Below, piece by piece: positions 43,316-53,929 of a stretch of DNA of 64,000 nt. The stretch is from Enterobacter sp. R4-368 (lineage in GTDB: Bacteria > Pseudomonadota > Gammaproteobacteria > Enterobacterales > Enterobacteriaceae), in the NCBI RefSeq assembly GCF_000410515.1, contig NC_021500.1:3720001-3784000 (forward strand), written 5' to 3'. A program made the translations under genes and the position numbers. The notes beneath the pieces were generated by a model that worked only from the letters and a program-made list of their open reading frames with translations, was not told the DNA's origin and made no database searches. Position 1 is the first letter of the stretch, and every line of letters begins with the position of its first letter.

Positions 43316-43402
43316 TGGTGCGAGGGGGGGGACTTGAACCCCCACGTCCGTAAGGACACTAACACCTGAAGCTAGCGCGTCTACCAATTCCGCCACCTTC
43401 GC
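43316..43402 (-). tRNA. leuV: tRNA-Leu (CAG), first in the operon
   Basis: 87 nt including CCA, same sequence as the copy at 43083. It is nearest to the promoter at 43444-43471. Confidence 0.97.
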
Positions 43403-43443
43403 ATACCATCGATACTCTTGAAGTATCGTTACCACGGAGGCGC

Positions 43444-43471
43444 ATTCTAGATGTTTTCAACTTTTCGTCAA
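43444..43471 (-). promoter_or_regulatory. Promoter of the leuVPQ tRNA operon
   Basis: On the minus strand TTGACG (43466-43471), 16-bp spacer, TAGAAT (43444-43449), followed by the GC-rich discriminator GCGCCTCC typical of stringently controlled stable-RNA promoters. A leader hairpin CGATACT-tcaag-AGTATCG lies at 43410-43428, before the first tRNA. Confidence 0.85.
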
Positions 43472-43570
43472 TAGTTAATTGCACAGACTGAGGCTGATCG
43501 CTGTAAAAATGGGCGCGTCGTGACGAGGTGGTGAAATTTGCCCGATGAAGGATTCCACCGGGCCTGCGGG

Positions 43571-44599
43571 TTATTTTAACGCCTGGCGCGTCATTACCGT
43601 ACGGTACACTTTGAATCGGCCGGTCTGCGCAATGACTTCATGGAAACCGAACGTTTGATCCAACACATCCGGGTAAGGCAAGAAGGCGTTTGCAACAATT
43701 CGCAGCTCGCCACCGCTGTTCAGATGGCGTACCGCACCGCGAATCAGCGTTTGCGCGGCTTCCTGGCTGGTTTGCAAACCATCATGGAATGGCGGATTGG
43801 AGATGATCATGTCAAAGCGACCCGTGACTTCCGAGAAGACATTGCTGGCGAAAACGTCACCTTCAAACCCGTTCGCCGCAAGCGTTGCGCGGCTGGCTTC
43901 TACCGCCGGGGCGGAAACATCGCACAGCGTCAGGCGCACTTTCGGCGAATGGCTGGCCAGGACCGTTGCGAGCACACCCGCGCCACAGCCCACATCCAAC
44001 ACTTTCCCCTTGGTATGCGGCGTAAGCGTCGACAGCAGAAGCTGGCTACCGACATCCAGACCGTCGCGACTGAATACGCCCGGCAGGGTTTTAATCGTCA
44101 GGTTATCCAGTATGTATTCGCCCCAGAAACTGTTCGCATCGAACTGCGGCTGCTTCTCAAGACGACCGTGATACAGCCCACAGCGACGGGCGCTATCGAC
44201 TTTATTCAGCGGACAAAACTCAGCCAGCATCTGTTCGGCACTGCGCACACCGCTACGGTTTTCGCCCACCACAAAAATGTCGCTGCCCACTGGCAGTAGC
44301 GACAGCAGGTTCATCAACTGAAACAGGGCTTCCGGTTTATTTTTCGGCCAGTAGTAAATAAGCGTGTCGCTGTTACCGACGGTCTCGCTATCGGCGACCA
44401 GGCTATAACGGGCGTGTTCACCCATCTGCGGGCTTAAGGTCTGCCACTGATGGAATTGTTGCGTCCAGGCACGGCTTTCAGCGGTGTCCAGGCGAGCGGG
44501 CAGGTCATCCTGCAAATCGCCGGCAAATAAAATACGGCTTGGTTCGAAATCGTCACTGTGGCGCAGCAAGACTTCACTTGCCGGGGTATAAGCAGACAT
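43571..44599 (-). CDS. rsmC: 16S rRNA m2G1207 methyltransferase RsmC
   Basis: 342 aa (E. coli 343). Tandem methyltransferase folds: the N-terminal one is degenerate, and the C-terminal one has the SAM motif [12 protein letters not shown] and catalytic NPPFHDG (NPPF). It methylates G1207 in the 30S subunit. It diverges from holD. Confidence 0.95.
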   Translation of the reverse strand: MSAYTPASEVLLRHSDDFEPSRILFAGDLQDDLPARLDTAESRAWTQQFHQWQTLSPQMGEHARYSLVADSETVGNSDTLIYYWPKNKPEALFQLMNLLSLLPVGSDIFVVGENRSGVRSAEQMLAEFCPLNKVDSARRCGLYHGRLEKQPQFDANSFWGEYILDNLTIKTLPGVFSRDGLDVGSQLLLSTLTPHTKGKVLDVGCGAGVLATVLASHSPKVRLTLCDVSAPAVEASRATLAANGFEGDVFASNVFSEVTGRFDMIISNPPFHDGLQTSQEAAQTLIRGAVRHLNSGGELRIVANAFLPYPDVLDQTFGFHEVIAQTGRFKVYRTVMTRQALK

Positions 44600-44844
44600 G
44601 AATGGTTCCTCTTTAAATTCAGGCGGCGATTATACACGTTATCCTTCAAACTGCCTCTTTGTTGGCTGCGTCTTCATCCCCCGGTTAATCTCCACGGGAG
44701 CCTCATTCTTGCCGCCTCGGCGCAGTATGAATGATTTTGTGTATGCCCGTTATCTTACGCGTTGCGTCTTTACTGGCTGCGTGTTGATGGCGCAATTTCG
44801 TCGAGTTTGTTATATTTGCGCGCCTGATACAGGAGTGTTTCACC

Positions 44845-45258
44845 ATGACTTCCCGACGCGACTGGCAATTACAGCAACTGGGCATTACCCAGTGGACCTT
44901 GCGACGCCCGGCGGCGCTGCAGGGGGAAATTGCTATTTCGCTGCCCGCGCATATCCGGTTGGTGATGGTTTCACCAACTTTGCCGACGCTGAGCGATCCG
45001 TTGGTCAGCGAGGTGCTGCGCGCGCTAACCGTGACAGAAGATCAAGTCCTCCAGTTGACGCCCGATCGTGTCGCCATGCTACCGCCCGAAAGCCAGTGCA
45101 ACAGTTGGTGGTTGGGTGTTGAAGCGCAGCAGGCGCTGGCGGGTGCTCAGGTTGTGACGCCGCCGGTTGATGAGCTACGCACAAATCCTGCGGCTCGCGC
45201 CGCGTTATGGCAACAAATCTGCGAACATGAACACGATTTCTTCCCTCAGCACGGCTGA
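44845..45258 (+). CDS. holD: DNA polymerase III psi subunit HolD
   Basis: 137 aa, the E. coli length, MTSRRDWQLQQLGITQWTLR. The N-terminal peptide contacts the clamp-loader gamma/tau collar and the body binds chi (HolC). It overlaps rimI by 32 bp, in the conserved holD-rimI-yjjG operon. Confidence 0.95.
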   Translation: MTSRRDWQLQQLGITQWTLRRPAALQGEIAISLPAHIRLVMVSPTLPTLSDPLVSEVLRALTVTEDQVLQLTPDRVAMLPPESQCNSWWLGVEAQQALAGAQVVTPPVDELRTNPAARAALWQQICEHEHDFFPQHG

Positions 45259-45667
45259 TTTAGCCCGCGCATACCAAATAGAAACCCGGGCGCATGCCTT
45301 CCCCTGGAGCGAAAAAACGCTGGCCAGTAATCAGGGCGAACGCTATCTCAACTACCGGTTGATGGTCGGGAATGAAATGGCCGCATTTGCCATTACCCAG
45401 GTGGTGCTTGATGAAGCCACGCTGTTTAACATCGCCGTTGATCCGGCCTGGCAGCGTAAAGGGTTGGGGCGTCAGTTGCTGGAACATCTGATTCATGAAC
45501 TGGAAGCTCGCGACGTGCTGACGCTGTGGCTGGAAGTCCGCGCCTCTAACGTTGGCGCTATCGCACTGTACGAAAGTTTAGGTTTTAACGAAGCGACCAT
45601 TCGCCGTAACTATTACCCCACTGCCAATGGGCGTGAAGACGCGATAGTGATGGCTTTAGCAATTTAA
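45227..45667 (+). CDS. rimI: Ribosomal protein S18-alanine N-acetyltransferase RimI
   Basis: 146 aa from ATG 45227 (MNTISSLSTADLARAYQIET). The GNAT acetyl-CoA loop is WQRKGLGRQLLEHLI, and the catalytic Glu/Tyr region is LFNIAVDP and NYYPTANGRED. It acetylates the N-terminus of S18. E. coli RimI is 148 aa. Confidence 0.95.
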   Translation: MNTISSLSTADLARAYQIETRAHAFPWSEKTLASNQGERYLNYRLMVGNEMAAFAITQVVLDEATLFNIAVDPAWQRKGLGRQLLEHLIHELEARDVLTLWLEVRASNVGAIALYESLGFNEATIRRNYYPTANGREDAIVMALAI

Positions 45668-45679
45668 AAAGGTGATGTA

Positions 45680-46357
45680 ATGAAATGGGACTGGATACTC
45701 TTTGATGCTGACGAAACGCTGTTTACCTTTGATGCGTTTGGCGGCTTACAACGGATGTTTCTTGACTATAGCGTGACATTCACCGATCAGGATTTTGCAG
45801 AATATCAAGCTGTTAACAAACCGCTATGGGTGGATTACCAGAACGGTGCTATCAGCGCATTGCAGTTGCAGACCCAGCGCTTTCAGAGCTGGTCTGAACG
45901 CCTGAACGTCCCTGCTGGTTCGCTTAACGAGGCATTTCTGAATGCGATGGCCGAAATCTGCGCACCACTGCCAGGCGCAGTATCATTACTGAACAGCCTG
46001 AAAGGCAAAGCGAAACTCGGCATCATCACTAACGGTTTCACTGCCTTGCAGCAAATTCGCCTGGAACGTACCGGTCTTCGCGACTATTTTGATTTATTAG
46101 TGATTTCCGAAGAAGTCGGTGTGGCGAAGCCTGATGCGAAGATTTTTGATTACGCGCTGCAAAAAGCAGGTAACCCGGATCGCGCCCGCGTGTTGATGGT
46201 TGGCGATACGGCGGAATCCGACATCCTCGGCGGCATTAACGCCGGGCTTTCGACCTGCTGGTTGAATGCGCACGATCGCGCGCTGCCTGAAGGTATCAAC
46301 CCGACCTGGACCGTCACGTCCCTGAACGAACTGGAGCAACTCCTGTGTAAACATTGA
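45680..46357 (+). CDS. yjjG: Pyrimidine nucleotidase YjjG (HAD family)
   Basis: 225 aa, the E. coli length. HAD motifs: [10 protein letters not shown] (nucleophile Asp), [15 protein letters not shown] and [10 protein letters not shown]. It dephosphorylates dUMP, dTMP and non-canonical pyrimidine nucleotides (house-cleaning). It follows rimI by 12 bp. Confidence 0.94.
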   Translation: MKWDWILFDADETLFTFDAFGGLQRMFLDYSVTFTDQDFAEYQAVNKPLWVDYQNGAISALQLQTQRFQSWSERLNVPAGSLNEAFLNAMAEICAPLPGAVSLLNSLKGKAKLGIITNGFTALQQIRLERTGLRDYFDLLVISEEVGVAKPDAKIFDYALQKAGNPDRARVLMVGDTAESDILGGINAGLSTCWLNAHDRALPEGINPTWTVTSLNELEQLLCKH

Positions 46358-46448
46358 TTGTCTGCACTCCGCCGTTGAGTACAATAGCCGCATTTTTCGT
46401 ATTTCATCGCGAGGCCTCAGGCCGCGCAATTACACAGAAGATTTCATT

Positions 46449-48038
46449 ATGACGTTGTCTCCTTATTTACAAGAGGTAGCAAAGCGCCGTACGTTCGCTA
46501 TCATCTCGCACCCCGATGCCGGTAAAACCACCATCACTGAAAAGGTGTTGCTGTTCGGACAGGCGATTCAAACCGCCGGTACAGTAAAAGGCCGCGGCTC
46601 CAGCCAGCACGCAAAATCCGACTGGATGGAGATGGAAAAGCAGCGTGGTATCTCTATTACCACCTCCGTGATGCAGTTCCCGTATAAAACCAGCCTGGTG
46701 AATCTGCTGGATACCCCGGGGCACGAAGACTTCTCCGAAGATACTTACCGCACACTGACGGCGGTGGACTGCTGCCTGATGGTTATCGATGCGGCAAAAG
46801 GGGTTGAAGATCGGACCCGTAAGCTGATGGAAGTCACCCGTCTGCGCGATACGCCGATCCTGACCTTTATGAACAAACTCGATCGTGACATCCGCGATCC
46901 GATGGAGCTGCTGGATGAAGTGGAAAACGAGCTGAAGATCGCCTGTGCGCCGATTACCTGGCCGATTGGCTGCGGTAAGTTGTTCAAGGGCGTTTATCAC
47001 CTTTATAAAGATGAAACCTACCTGTATCAGACAGGGCAGGGGCACACCATCCAGGAAGTGCGCATCGTTAAAGGCCTGAACAACCCGGATCTGGATAAAG
47101 CCGTGGGCGAAGATCTGGCACAGCAGCTGCGCGATGAGCTGGAGCTGGTGCAGGGCGCATCGAACGAGTTCGATAAAGAGCTGTTCCTGAGCGGCGAAAT
47201 CACGCCGGTCTTCTTTGGTACCGCGCTGGGTAACTTCGGTGTCGATCATATGCTGGATGGTCTGGTGGAATGGGCGCCTGCGCCAATGCCACGTAAAACC
47301 GACACCCGCGAAGTGAAAGCCGATGATGACAAATTCACTGGCTTTGTCTTTAAAATTCAGGCCAACATGGACCCGAAACACCGCGACCGCGTGGCGTTTA
47401 TGCGCGTGGTTTCTGGCCGTTATGAAAAGGGCATGAAGCTGCGCCAGGTGCGCACCGGCAAAGATGTGATTATCTCTGACGCCCTGACCTTTATGGCTGG
47501 CGATCGCTCGCATGTAGAAGAAGCCTACCCGGGTGACATTATTGGTCTGCATAACCACGGGACGATCCAGATTGGTGACACCTTCACCCAGGGCGAAATG
47601 ATGAAGTTCACCGGTATTCCGAACTTCGCACCGGAGTTGTTCCGCCGTATTCGCCTGCGTGACCCGCTGAAGCAAAAACAGCTCCTCAAAGGTCTGGTTC
47701 AGCTTTCAGAAGAGGGCGCGGTGCAGGTGTTCCGTCCTATCGCCAACAACGATCTGATTGTCGGCGCGGTGGGTGTCCTGCAGTTTGACGTGGTGGTTTC
47801 CCGTCTGAAGAGCGAATACAACGTGGAAGCGGTGTACGAGTCTGTGAACGTGGCGACAGCACGCTGGGTTGAAAGCACTGACGTGAAGAAATTCGAGGAA
47901 TTCAAACGCAAGAACGAAATCCAGCTTGCGCTCGATGGCGGTGATAACCTGACCTACATCGCCCCAACGATGGTAAACCTGAATCTGACACAGGAACGCT
48001 ATCCGGAAGTGACTTTCCACAAAACTCGCGAGCATTAA
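46449..48038 (+). CDS. prfC: Peptide chain release factor 3 PrfC
   Basis: 529 aa, the E. coli length. GTPase G-motifs: [16 protein letters not shown] and NKLDRDI, followed by EF-G-like domains II and III. RF3 recycles RF1/RF2 after termination. It stands alone, with a 10-bp-stem terminator behind it. Confidence 0.97.
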   Translation: MTLSPYLQEVAKRRTFAIISHPDAGKTTITEKVLLFGQAIQTAGTVKGRGSSQHAKSDWMEMEKQRGISITTSVMQFPYKTSLVNLLDTPGHEDFSEDTYRTLTAVDCCLMVIDAAKGVEDRTRKLMEVTRLRDTPILTFMNKLDRDIRDPMELLDEVENELKIACAPITWPIGCGKLFKGVYHLYKDETYLYQTGQGHTIQEVRIVKGLNNPDLDKAVGEDLAQQLRDELELVQGASNEFDKELFLSGEITPVFFGTALGNFGVDHMLDGLVEWAPAPMPRKTDTREVKADDDKFTGFVFKIQANMDPKHRDRVAFMRVVSGRYEKGMKLRQVRTGKDVIISDALTFMAGDRSHVEEAYPGDIIGLHNHGTIQIGDTFTQGEMMKFTGIPNFAPELFRRIRLRDPLKQKQLLKGLVQLSEEGAVQVFRPIANNDLIVGAVGVLQFDVVVSRLKSEYNVEAVYESVNVATARWVESTDVKKFEEFKRKNEIQLALDGGDNLTYIAPTMVNLNLTQERYPEVTFHKTREH

Positions 48039-48046
48039 TCCTTCTG

Positions 48047-48072
48047 CAGAGCACGGTAGACGCCGTGCTCTG
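48047..48072 (+). terminator. prfC terminator-like hairpin
   Basis: Perfect 10-bp stem CAGAGCACGG/CCGTGCTCTG (48047-48056 and 48063-48072), loop TAGACG, nine bases after the prfC stop. The T tract is weak (TCACTTCT). Confidence 0.65.
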
Positions 48073-48210
48073 TCACTTCTCCTGTCTAATTAGCCCCTTG
48101 CGGATTGTTCTTAAAACCCGTCATTTCGCCTCCATTTGTTCGTTTTTTACCCACCCGGCCATGATTTTTGTCGATTGTGATCTATATTTAACAAAGTGAT
48201 GACAAATCGG

Positions 48211-48257
48211 GTGGATAAAAGTCCTGTTCAATGCGTTAAGTAAAGTCTTTTATCCAC
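48211..48257. repeat. Long-loop inverted repeat upstream of osmY
   Basis: GTGGATAAAAG (48211-48221) and CTTTTATCCAC (48247-48257) are a perfect 11-bp inverted repeat with 25 bases between, 166 bp before the osmY ATG. The 384-bp prfC-osmY gap otherwise holds the prfC hairpin and the osmY promoter, which I could not place precisely. Confidence 0.6.
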
Positions 48258-48422
48258 TCATTTCTTCACAAAGGAATATTAACAACTGCTTTAGCACGAT
48301 GTGCGACAGGATTGTAAACGCGCCATCAGTTGCTGAATTGGGTGGTTTTCACCACAGCAGTAGAGCGGCACACGTTGCTGCTTGTGGCCCAAATAGTGGG
48401 CAAACCAACAGGAAGAACATCG

Positions 48423-49040
48423 ATGACTATGAAAAAACTGACTATTTCCAAAACTCTGCTGGCCGTAATGCTGGGCTCTGTTCTGGCAAGTGGTTCCGCA
48501 TTCGCTGCGGAGACTACCACCGACAAAGCGCAAAATGCTGCTTCCAGTGCAGGGGAATCAATCGATAGCTCAATGAATAAAGTCGGTGGTTTCATGGATG
48601 ACAGCACCATCACCGCGAAAGTCAAAGCGGCGCTGGTGGATCATGAAGACATTAAAAGTACGGACATCTCCGTTAAAACGGACAAAAAAGTGGTCACGCT
48701 GAGCGGCTTCGTTGAAAGCCAGGCGCAGGCAGAAAAAGCCGTCTCCGTCGCAAAAGGCGTCGAGGGCGTGGCTTCTGTGAGCGATAAGCTGCATGTGCGT
48801 GACGGCAAAAACAAGACCATGAAAGGTTATGCGGGTGATACCGCTACCACCAGTGAAATCAAAGCAAAACTGCTGGCCGACGATGTTGTCCCTTCCCGTA
48901 AGGTGAAGGTTGAAACCACCGATGGCGTGGTGCAGTTGTCCGGTACCGTAGATTCACAGGCACAAAGTGAACGCGCTGAAAGTATCGCCAAAGCAATCGA
49001 CGGCGTTAAAAGCGTGAAGAACGATCTCAAAGTGAAGTAA
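48423..49040 (+). CDS. osmY: Osmotically inducible periplasmic BON-domain protein OsmY
   Basis: 205 aa (E. coli 201). A signal peptide ends SGSAFAA, and two BON domains follow (about 60-128 and 140-205), each with the pattern [17 protein letters not shown] or [17 protein letters not shown]. It is an RpoS-dependent periplasmic chaperone-like protein in E. coli. The start used gives the E. coli-like [17 protein letters not shown]. Confidence 0.95.
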   Translation: MTMKKLTISKTLLAVMLGSVLASGSAFAAETTTDKAQNAASSAGESIDSSMNKVGGFMDDSTITAKVKAALVDHEDIKSTDISVKTDKKVVTLSGFVESQAQAEKAVSVAKGVEGVASVSDKLHVRDGKNKTMKGYAGDTATTSEIKAKLLADDVVPSRKVKVETTDGVVQLSGTVDSQAQSERAESIAKAIDGVKSVKNDLKVK

Positions 49041-49170
49041 CTAATCCTGAAAACGTCACTACCCGGTGCAAGCCGGGTATGACAAGCACGTACCAGGAAA
49101 AACATCGCCGGTGGGCATCCTGAGCGCTCATCTTAAGCGGTTGAAATTAACTATGGTAAAGGAGAGTTTT

Positions 49171-49332
49171 ATGTTTCGTTGGGGCATTATATTTCTGGTT
49201 ATCGCGTTAATTGCCGCCGCACTGGGCTTTGGTGGTCTTGCGGGTACGGCAGCAGGGGCCGCGAAAATTGTCTTTATCGTCGGTATTATCCTGTTCCTCG
49301 TCAGCCTGTTTATGGGTCGTCGGCGTCCATAG
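49171..49332 (+). CDS. ytjA: DUF1328 small membrane protein YtjA
   Basis: 53 aa, [20 protein letters not shown] to FMGRRRP, with two hydrophobic helices, equal in length to E. coli YtjA. AAGGAGAG lies upstream of the ATG. It follows osmY by 130 bp; function unknown, stress-linked by context. Confidence 0.93.
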   Translation: MFRWGIIFLVIALIAAALGFGGLAGTAAGAAKIVFIVGIILFLVSLFMGRRRP

Positions 49333-49453
49333 CGTATTACACGCTTAAATTTCGGTTACATTAAAGCCAGTCCTTGTGACTGGCTTTGCTGTTTCGGCTG
49401 CGGGAAAAGTGCGCTACTTTGAGATATTCAGCGCATCAATTAAGGAAAGCAGA

Positions 49454-50524
49454 GTGGGCCAGCATATTCCCGTTACGCTCGGCAACATCGCGCCGCTGGC
49501 GTTAAAACCCTTTCGCCCGGGTCGGCTCGCGCTCGTATGCGAGGGCGGTGGACAGCGCGGTATTTTTACCGCTGGCGTTCTGGACGAGTTTATGCGTGCG
49601 GAATTTAATCCTTTCGATCTCTATTTCGGCAGCTCTGCCGGTGCGCAAAACCTTTCCGCTTATGTCTGCAATCAACCTGGCTACGCACGCAAAGTGATCA
49701 TGCGCTACACCACGTCGCGGGAATTTTTCAATCCGGTGCGCTTTGTGCGCGGCGGCAATCTTATCGATCTCGATTGGCTGGTTGAATCGACCTCAAGCCA
49801 GATGCCGCTGGCCATGGACTACGCCGCGCGGATTTTCGATGCGGGCAAAGAGTTTTACATGTGCGCCTGTCGGCAGGATGATTACTCCGCAGCCTATTTC
49901 TCCCCTACTCATCAGACATGGCTCGATTTGATTCGTGCTTCCAGCGCGATCCCCGGCTTTTATCGTCCGGGCGTGATGCTTGATGGCATTAATTATCTCG
50001 ACGGCGGTGTCAGCGATGCCATTCCGGTGCAGGAGGCGGCAAAACGCGGCGCGAACACGATTGTGGTGATCCGTACCGTACCGTCACAGATGTACTATAC
50101 GCCCCAGTGGTTCAAACGGATGGAACGCTGGCTGGGAGAGAGCAGCCTGCAATCCTTAATCAATCTGGTGCAGCACCATGAGAAAAGTTACCTGGCGATC
50201 CAACGCTTTATCGAAGCGCCGCCGGGTAAACTGCGTATTTTTGAAATCTATCCGCCTAAGTTGTTGAAGAGCATGGCGCTGGGCAGCCGTTTACCGGCGC
50301 TGCGCGAGGATTATAAAATCGGGCGTTTGTGCGGGCGCTATTTCCTGGCGACGGTGGGCAAATTGCTGGCGGAAACCCCGCCGCTGGTGCGCCACTCGCC
50401 GATTATCGCGCCTGCGACGCGTGTTGTTCCACCGGCTGCGGTGGCCAACGACGCGCTGGATACGCCGCTGGTCAGCGTCGTGCAGGCCAACGATTTACCC
50501 ATCAATAAAGAGGATACGGCGTGA
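49454..50524 (+). CDS. yjjU: Patatin-like phospholipase YjjU
   Basis: 356 aa from GTG 49454 (AAGGA eight bases upstream), matching E. coli YjjU (357). Patatin motifs: oxyanion CEGGGQRGIFTAG, nucleophile elbow GSSAGAQ (Ser) and the DGG dyad Asp in YLDGGVSDA. It likely hydrolyses acyl lipids at the inner membrane face. It overlaps yjjV by four bases (GTGA). Confidence 0.92.
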   Translation: MGQHIPVTLGNIAPLALKPFRPGRLALVCEGGGQRGIFTAGVLDEFMRAEFNPFDLYFGSSAGAQNLSAYVCNQPGYARKVIMRYTTSREFFNPVRFVRGGNLIDLDWLVESTSSQMPLAMDYAARIFDAGKEFYMCACRQDDYSAAYFSPTHQTWLDLIRASSAIPGFYRPGVMLDGINYLDGGVSDAIPVQEAAKRGANTIVVIRTVPSQMYYTPQWFKRMERWLGESSLQSLINLVQHHEKSYLAIQRFIEAPPGKLRIFEIYPPKLLKSMALGSRLPALREDYKIGRLCGRYFLATVGKLLAETPPLVRHSPIIAPATRVVPPAAVANDALDTPLVSVVQANDLPINKEDTA

Positions 50525-51303
50525 GTTTCCGCTTTACCGATACCCACTGTCATTTCGATTTCCCGCCGTTTGCCGGCGATGAAGCAGCGAGTATCGCCCG
50601 TGCGGGCGACGCTGGCGTGGAGCGCATTATTGTTCCGGCGATCGCCGCCCGTTATTTTGATCGCGTTTGCCACTTAGCACGCCAGCATACCGCGCTGTAC
50701 GCCGCGCTGGGGCTACACCCGATTGTGATTGAAGAGCACAGCGAGGAAAGCCTGCAACGGCTCGAACAGATGCTCGCGGCAAAGCCCGAGAAAGTGGTGG
50801 CGATAGGGGAAATTGGCCTCGATCTTTACCGCGACGATCCGCAGTTTGAGCGCCAGCAGCAGGTGTTAGACGCGCAACTAAAATTGGCAAAACGCTTTGA
50901 TCTGCCGGTGATCCTCCATTCACGCCGCACGCATGACAAGCTGGCGATGCATTTAAAAAAACATGATTTACCTCGCCGTGGCGTAGTGCATGGTTTCGCC
51001 GGTAGCCTGCAACAGGCGCAGCGCTTTGTTGAGCTGGGCTATTACATCGGCGTGGGCGGCACCATTACCTACCCGCGCGCCAGTAAAACCCGTGACGTAA
51101 TGGCGCAGTTGCCGCTTTCTGCATTACTGCTGGAAACGGATGCGCCGGACATGCCGCTCAATGGTTTTCAGGGCCAGCCCAATCGGCCAGAGCGTGCCGC
51201 GCAGGTGTTCGATACGTTGTGCGAGCTACGCCGCGAAGCGCCGGATGTCATCGCACACGCACTGCTGGAAAACACGCAGCGGCTCTTTGCGCTACAGATA
51301 TAG
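50521..51303 (+). CDS. yjjV: TatD-family metal-dependent hydrolase/DNase YjjV
   Basis: 260 aa (E. coli 259) from GTG 50521, which overlaps the yjjU stop. Metal ligands: [15 protein letters not shown] (Glu), LHSRRTHD (His), VVHGFAG (His) and LETDAPDM (Asp). TatD proteins are 3'-5' DNases or related hydrolases. The stop region overlaps yjjW's 3' end by 12 bp (convergent). Confidence 0.93.
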   Translation: MSFRFTDTHCHFDFPPFAGDEAASIARAGDAGVERIIVPAIAARYFDRVCHLARQHTALYAALGLHPIVIEEHSEESLQRLEQMLAAKPEKVVAIGEIGLDLYRDDPQFERQQQVLDAQLKLAKRFDLPVILHSRRTHDKLAMHLKKHDLPRRGVVHGFAGSLQQAQRFVELGYYIGVGGTITYPRASKTRDVMAQLPLSALLLETDAPDMPLNGFQGQPNRPERAAQVFDTLCELRREAPDVIAHALLENTQRLFALQI

Positions 51304-52152
51304 CGCCGGGCGCAGCACGGTTTTTACACCGCGCTCCAGTAGCGCCTGCGCCAGCGGTTCCACATCCTCCGGCGTAGCGCTGCGCCATGTCTGCGCCTCA
51401 CCGTACACGCCATGCGCATGAAAGGCATTAAGCCGCACTGGCACCTCGCCGAGTTGATGAATAAAGGCGGCCAGCGCATCGATATGTACCAGATAATCGT
51501 GTTCCGGGATCACCAGCAGGCGCAGCTCCGCTAACTTCTTCTCTGCCGCCAGTAGCCGCAGGCTGGCTTTCACCTGCACGTTATCCCGTCCGGTGAGAAA
51601 ACGGTGCCGCGCATTGCCCCAGGCTTTGAGATCGATTATCGCGCCGTCGCAGACCGGCAACAGCTTGCGCCAGCCGGTTTCGCTGAGTAACCCGTTACTG
51701 TCCACCAGACAATTCAGATGGCGCAGTTGTGCGTCATGGCGTAATGCAGAGAACAGCGCATGCAAAAAGGGCAGTTGCAGCGTTGCTTCGCCGCCGCTGA
51801 CGGTGATGCCTTCAATAAACAGCGCCACTTTGCGAATCTGCGCCACAACCTGTTCAACCGTCATGCTCTGCGCCATCGGCGTGGCGTGTTGCGGGCACAT
51901 GCGCAGGCAAGTGTCGCACTGCTCGCAACGCGCAGCGTTCCATTCCACTTGCCCTCCATTAATGGAGAGCGCGTGCTGTGGGCAACCTGCGACACAATCG
52001 CCGCAGTGGTTGCAGCGGCCAATGGTCCACGGGTTATGGCAGTTTTTACAGCGCATATTGCAGCCCTGTAAAAACAGTGCCAGCCGGCTGCCTGGTCCGT
52101 CCACGCAGGAGAACGGGAGGATTTTACTGACGAAAGCGCATCTGCTGTTCAT
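51292..52152 (-). CDS. yjjW: Glycyl-radical-enzyme activase YjjW (radical SAM)
   Basis: 286 aa (E. coli 287) from ATG 52152. The radical SAM motif CNMRCKNC places Cys31, Cys35 and Cys38, and a ferredoxin-like insert with two four-Cys clusters follows ([22 protein letters not shown]). ITVSGGEAT is the SAM-binding GGE motif. It installs the glycyl radical on YjjI. It overlaps yjjI by 29 bp, ensuring co-expression. Confidence 0.93.
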   Translation of the reverse strand: MNSRCAFVSKILPFSCVDGPGSRLALFLQGCNMRCKNCHNPWTIGRCNHCGDCVAGCPQHALSINGGQVEWNAARCEQCDTCLRMCPQHATPMAQSMTVEQVVAQIRKVALFIEGITVSGGEATLQLPFLHALFSALRHDAQLRHLNCLVDSNGLLSETGWRKLLPVCDGAIIDLKAWGNARHRFLTGRDNVQVKASLRLLAAEKKLAELRLLVIPEHDYLVHIDALAAFIHQLGEVPVRLNAFHAHGVYGEAQTWRSATPEDVEPLAQALLERGVKTVLRPALYL

Positions 52153-53677
52153 GGCTGACCACGCGGGGTTGTCGTTCCAGAATATGCGTGTTACGCGCGG
52201 CCTCTTCACCCAGCCAGGTGGTATTGGTGCGTGAGCCTTCGGCCCGGAATTTCCTGAGATCTGACAGGCGCACCATATAACCAGTGACGCGAACCAGATC
52301 GTTACCGGCTACGTTAGCAGTGAACTCGCGCATGCCAGCTTTAAACGCACCAAGGCAGAGCTGGACAACGGCTTGCGGGTTGCGTTTCACCGTTTCATCG
52401 AGGGTCAAAATATCGCTGATCCCGGCCTGATACCACGCATGATGCGGTGCGACGGCGAGCAGATGGGTAATCGGATCCGGCTCGTCGCCATAAGGCAGCC
52501 GCGCGCCTGGCGTGGTGTCGGTGTCGGAGCTAATACCCGATTGCGCATGGAGCATGGCGCGCTGCCGCCAGCCGTATTTTACCGGCGTGTTTGCCACAAA
52601 GCTCGCCAGTTGTTCACTGATGCGATAACCAAGTGCGTTGGCTTGTTCATCTTTGCCGTAGCGTGCGGCGAGACCGGCTTTTTCACAAAGCGTATTGACC
52701 GCTTCGGCCAGCCCATACATACCAAACATGGGCACAAAACGGTCGGCAGCAATCAGCCCTTCCTGCACAAGGAAGCTATGCTCAAAGAAGCCGGATTGCT
52801 GATACAGAAAATCGCAGCGGGCATCGATAATTGCCATTTGTTGCTGGCAATAGTGTGGCAATTGATGGGTGAAGAAATCCTCCAGCGACGCGCTGCGTTC
52901 CGCGATCGCTTTCAGATTGAGGCGTACCAGCGTACTCCCGCCGCCGCCCAGCGGCAGAGAGTTATAGCAACTCACAATGCCATAACCGCCTTTTGTGAAA
53001 ATATTATCATGCACCGGGCCGTTGGCGATGTGCGGTTTGCTGCACTCGCAGATATTACGCGCCACCTCCAGTAGCAGATCATCCGGCGTAATATCCGGGT
53101 CATAGATAAAGGTTAAGTTTGGCGCAACCTGCTTCAGTTCTGCATCGGCGCGTAAAATAGCACGCGTAACCGGAGTGTCGAATGGGCCAATATTGGCATG
53201 CATAAAGGCGTCTGGCAGCGTTCTGTCGAGGTAGCGCCAGAAACGTTTTATGCGGATATCGATCTCCTGTTGTGTTAGAATTCTCACATATGGTTGTAGC
53301 AGGACATCAAGCTGGCCGAGATAAACAGGCATTGATGTCACTGATGGAACATGGTGGTAGAGGATCGTCAGCAATGAGAGGGCGTCATCAAGATCTTTTG
53401 CCCCTTCCAGCTCCAGCCAGGCGGAACCGTTAGCGAGAAATTTAGCGTAATCCGGCAGCACATAACGCGGTTTGTAAGGGGCGTGCCCTTCAAACATATC
53501 GCAGATGGCGCCCTCATCAAGTGCTGCGCGTGCCGCTTGCGGCAACGCCGGATAGGGCAGGGCGTTTTCCGCTTCCAGCGCCAGGAAGTGGCGTTTTTGT
53601 TCCGGTGTGAGTGTTGGGCTGGTAACAATCTGCTGGCAGCGTGACAGCAATAAAGGATCAACAGACGGGGACATCAT
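52124..53677 (-). CDS. yjjI: Glycyl radical protein YjjI (DUF3029)
   Basis: 517 aa (E. coli 516). The glycyl-radical motif RVTGY places the radical on Gly466, followed by a 51-residue tail, the usual distance for GREs. The remainder is shorter than pyruvate formate-lyase (about 760). The substrate is unknown; the neighbouring deo operon and TatD-type nuclease raise deoxyribose or nucleoside metabolism as a possibility. It is first in yjjI-yjjW, divergent from deoC, with AGGA just before the ATG pair. Confidence 0.92.
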   Translation of the reverse strand: MMSPSVDPLLLSRCQQIVTSPTLTPEQKRHFLALEAENALPYPALPQAARAALDEGAICDMFEGHAPYKPRYVLPDYAKFLANGSAWLELEGAKDLDDALSLLTILYHHVPSVTSMPVYLGQLDVLLQPYVRILTQQEIDIRIKRFWRYLDRTLPDAFMHANIGPFDTPVTRAILRADAELKQVAPNLTFIYDPDITPDDLLLEVARNICECSKPHIANGPVHDNIFTKGGYGIVSCYNSLPLGGGGSTLVRLNLKAIAERSASLEDFFTHQLPHYCQQQMAIIDARCDFLYQQSGFFEHSFLVQEGLIAADRFVPMFGMYGLAEAVNTLCEKAGLAARYGKDEQANALGYRISEQLASFVANTPVKYGWRQRAMLHAQSGISSDTDTTPGARLPYGDEPDPITHLLAVAPHHAWYQAGISDILTLDETVKRNPQAVVQLCLGAFKAGMREFTANVAGNDLVRVTGYMVRLSDLRKFRAEGSRTNTTWLGEEAARNTHILERQPRVVSHEQQMRFRQ

Positions 53678-53786
53678 CGTTCCTCTTATTTCCTTGAGTG
53701 ATGGCGATGAGTGTACGGAGCCAGCTGTTGGTCGCTTTTGATCCCGTCCCCTGTCAGCGCAATCATTACTGATGTGAATTTAAAAG

Positions 53787-53859
53787 TTTGATCAATGTCC
53801 CATTATGGTTTTGCAAACGTGAATTTAACTTTCATTAACTGTGATGGGTGTCGAAGTGT
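53787..53859 (+). promoter_or_regulatory. Tandem CRP sites (with CytR region) of deoP2
   Basis: TGTGA-tgggtg-TCGAA (53840-53855) and TTTGA-tcaatg-TCCCA (53787-53802) have centres exactly 53 bp apart. With a start point at 53888 they lie at -40.5 and -93.5, the E. coli deoP2 geometry. Between them TTGCAAAC and TTTCATT resemble CytR half-sites. Confidence 0.8.
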
Positions 53860-53872
53860 GAATGTGGGTTGA

Positions 53873-53888
53873 TGTTAAAATACTAACA
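53873..53888 (+). promoter_or_regulatory. DeoR operator overlapping the deoP2 -10
   Basis: TGTTAAAATACTAACA is the DeoR palindrome (E. coli TGTTAGAATACTAACA, one change). Its centre contains the -10 hexamer TAAAAT (53876-53881). Deoxyribose-5-phosphate relieves repression. Confidence 0.88.
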
Positions 53889-53929
53889 AACCCGAACAGA
53901 AAACCGGCATTACGCCGTCGGAGAGAATT

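Noticed and set aside
43083..43402. Three near-identical 87-bp units considered as a CRISPR-like or mobile repeat array
   Set aside because: Each folds as a complete tRNA-Leu(CAG) with CCA end, preceded by a tRNA-type promoter.
43083..43570. tRNA-Leu genes considered as an integration site of a genomic island
   Set aside because: No integrase gene and no repeated tRNA 3' end were seen on either side; rsmC and yjjZ are the normal neighbours.
46467..47675. A 402-codon open frame antisense to prfC
   Set aside because: Shadow of a highly biased essential gene; no recognisable protein features and no promoter-like sequence.
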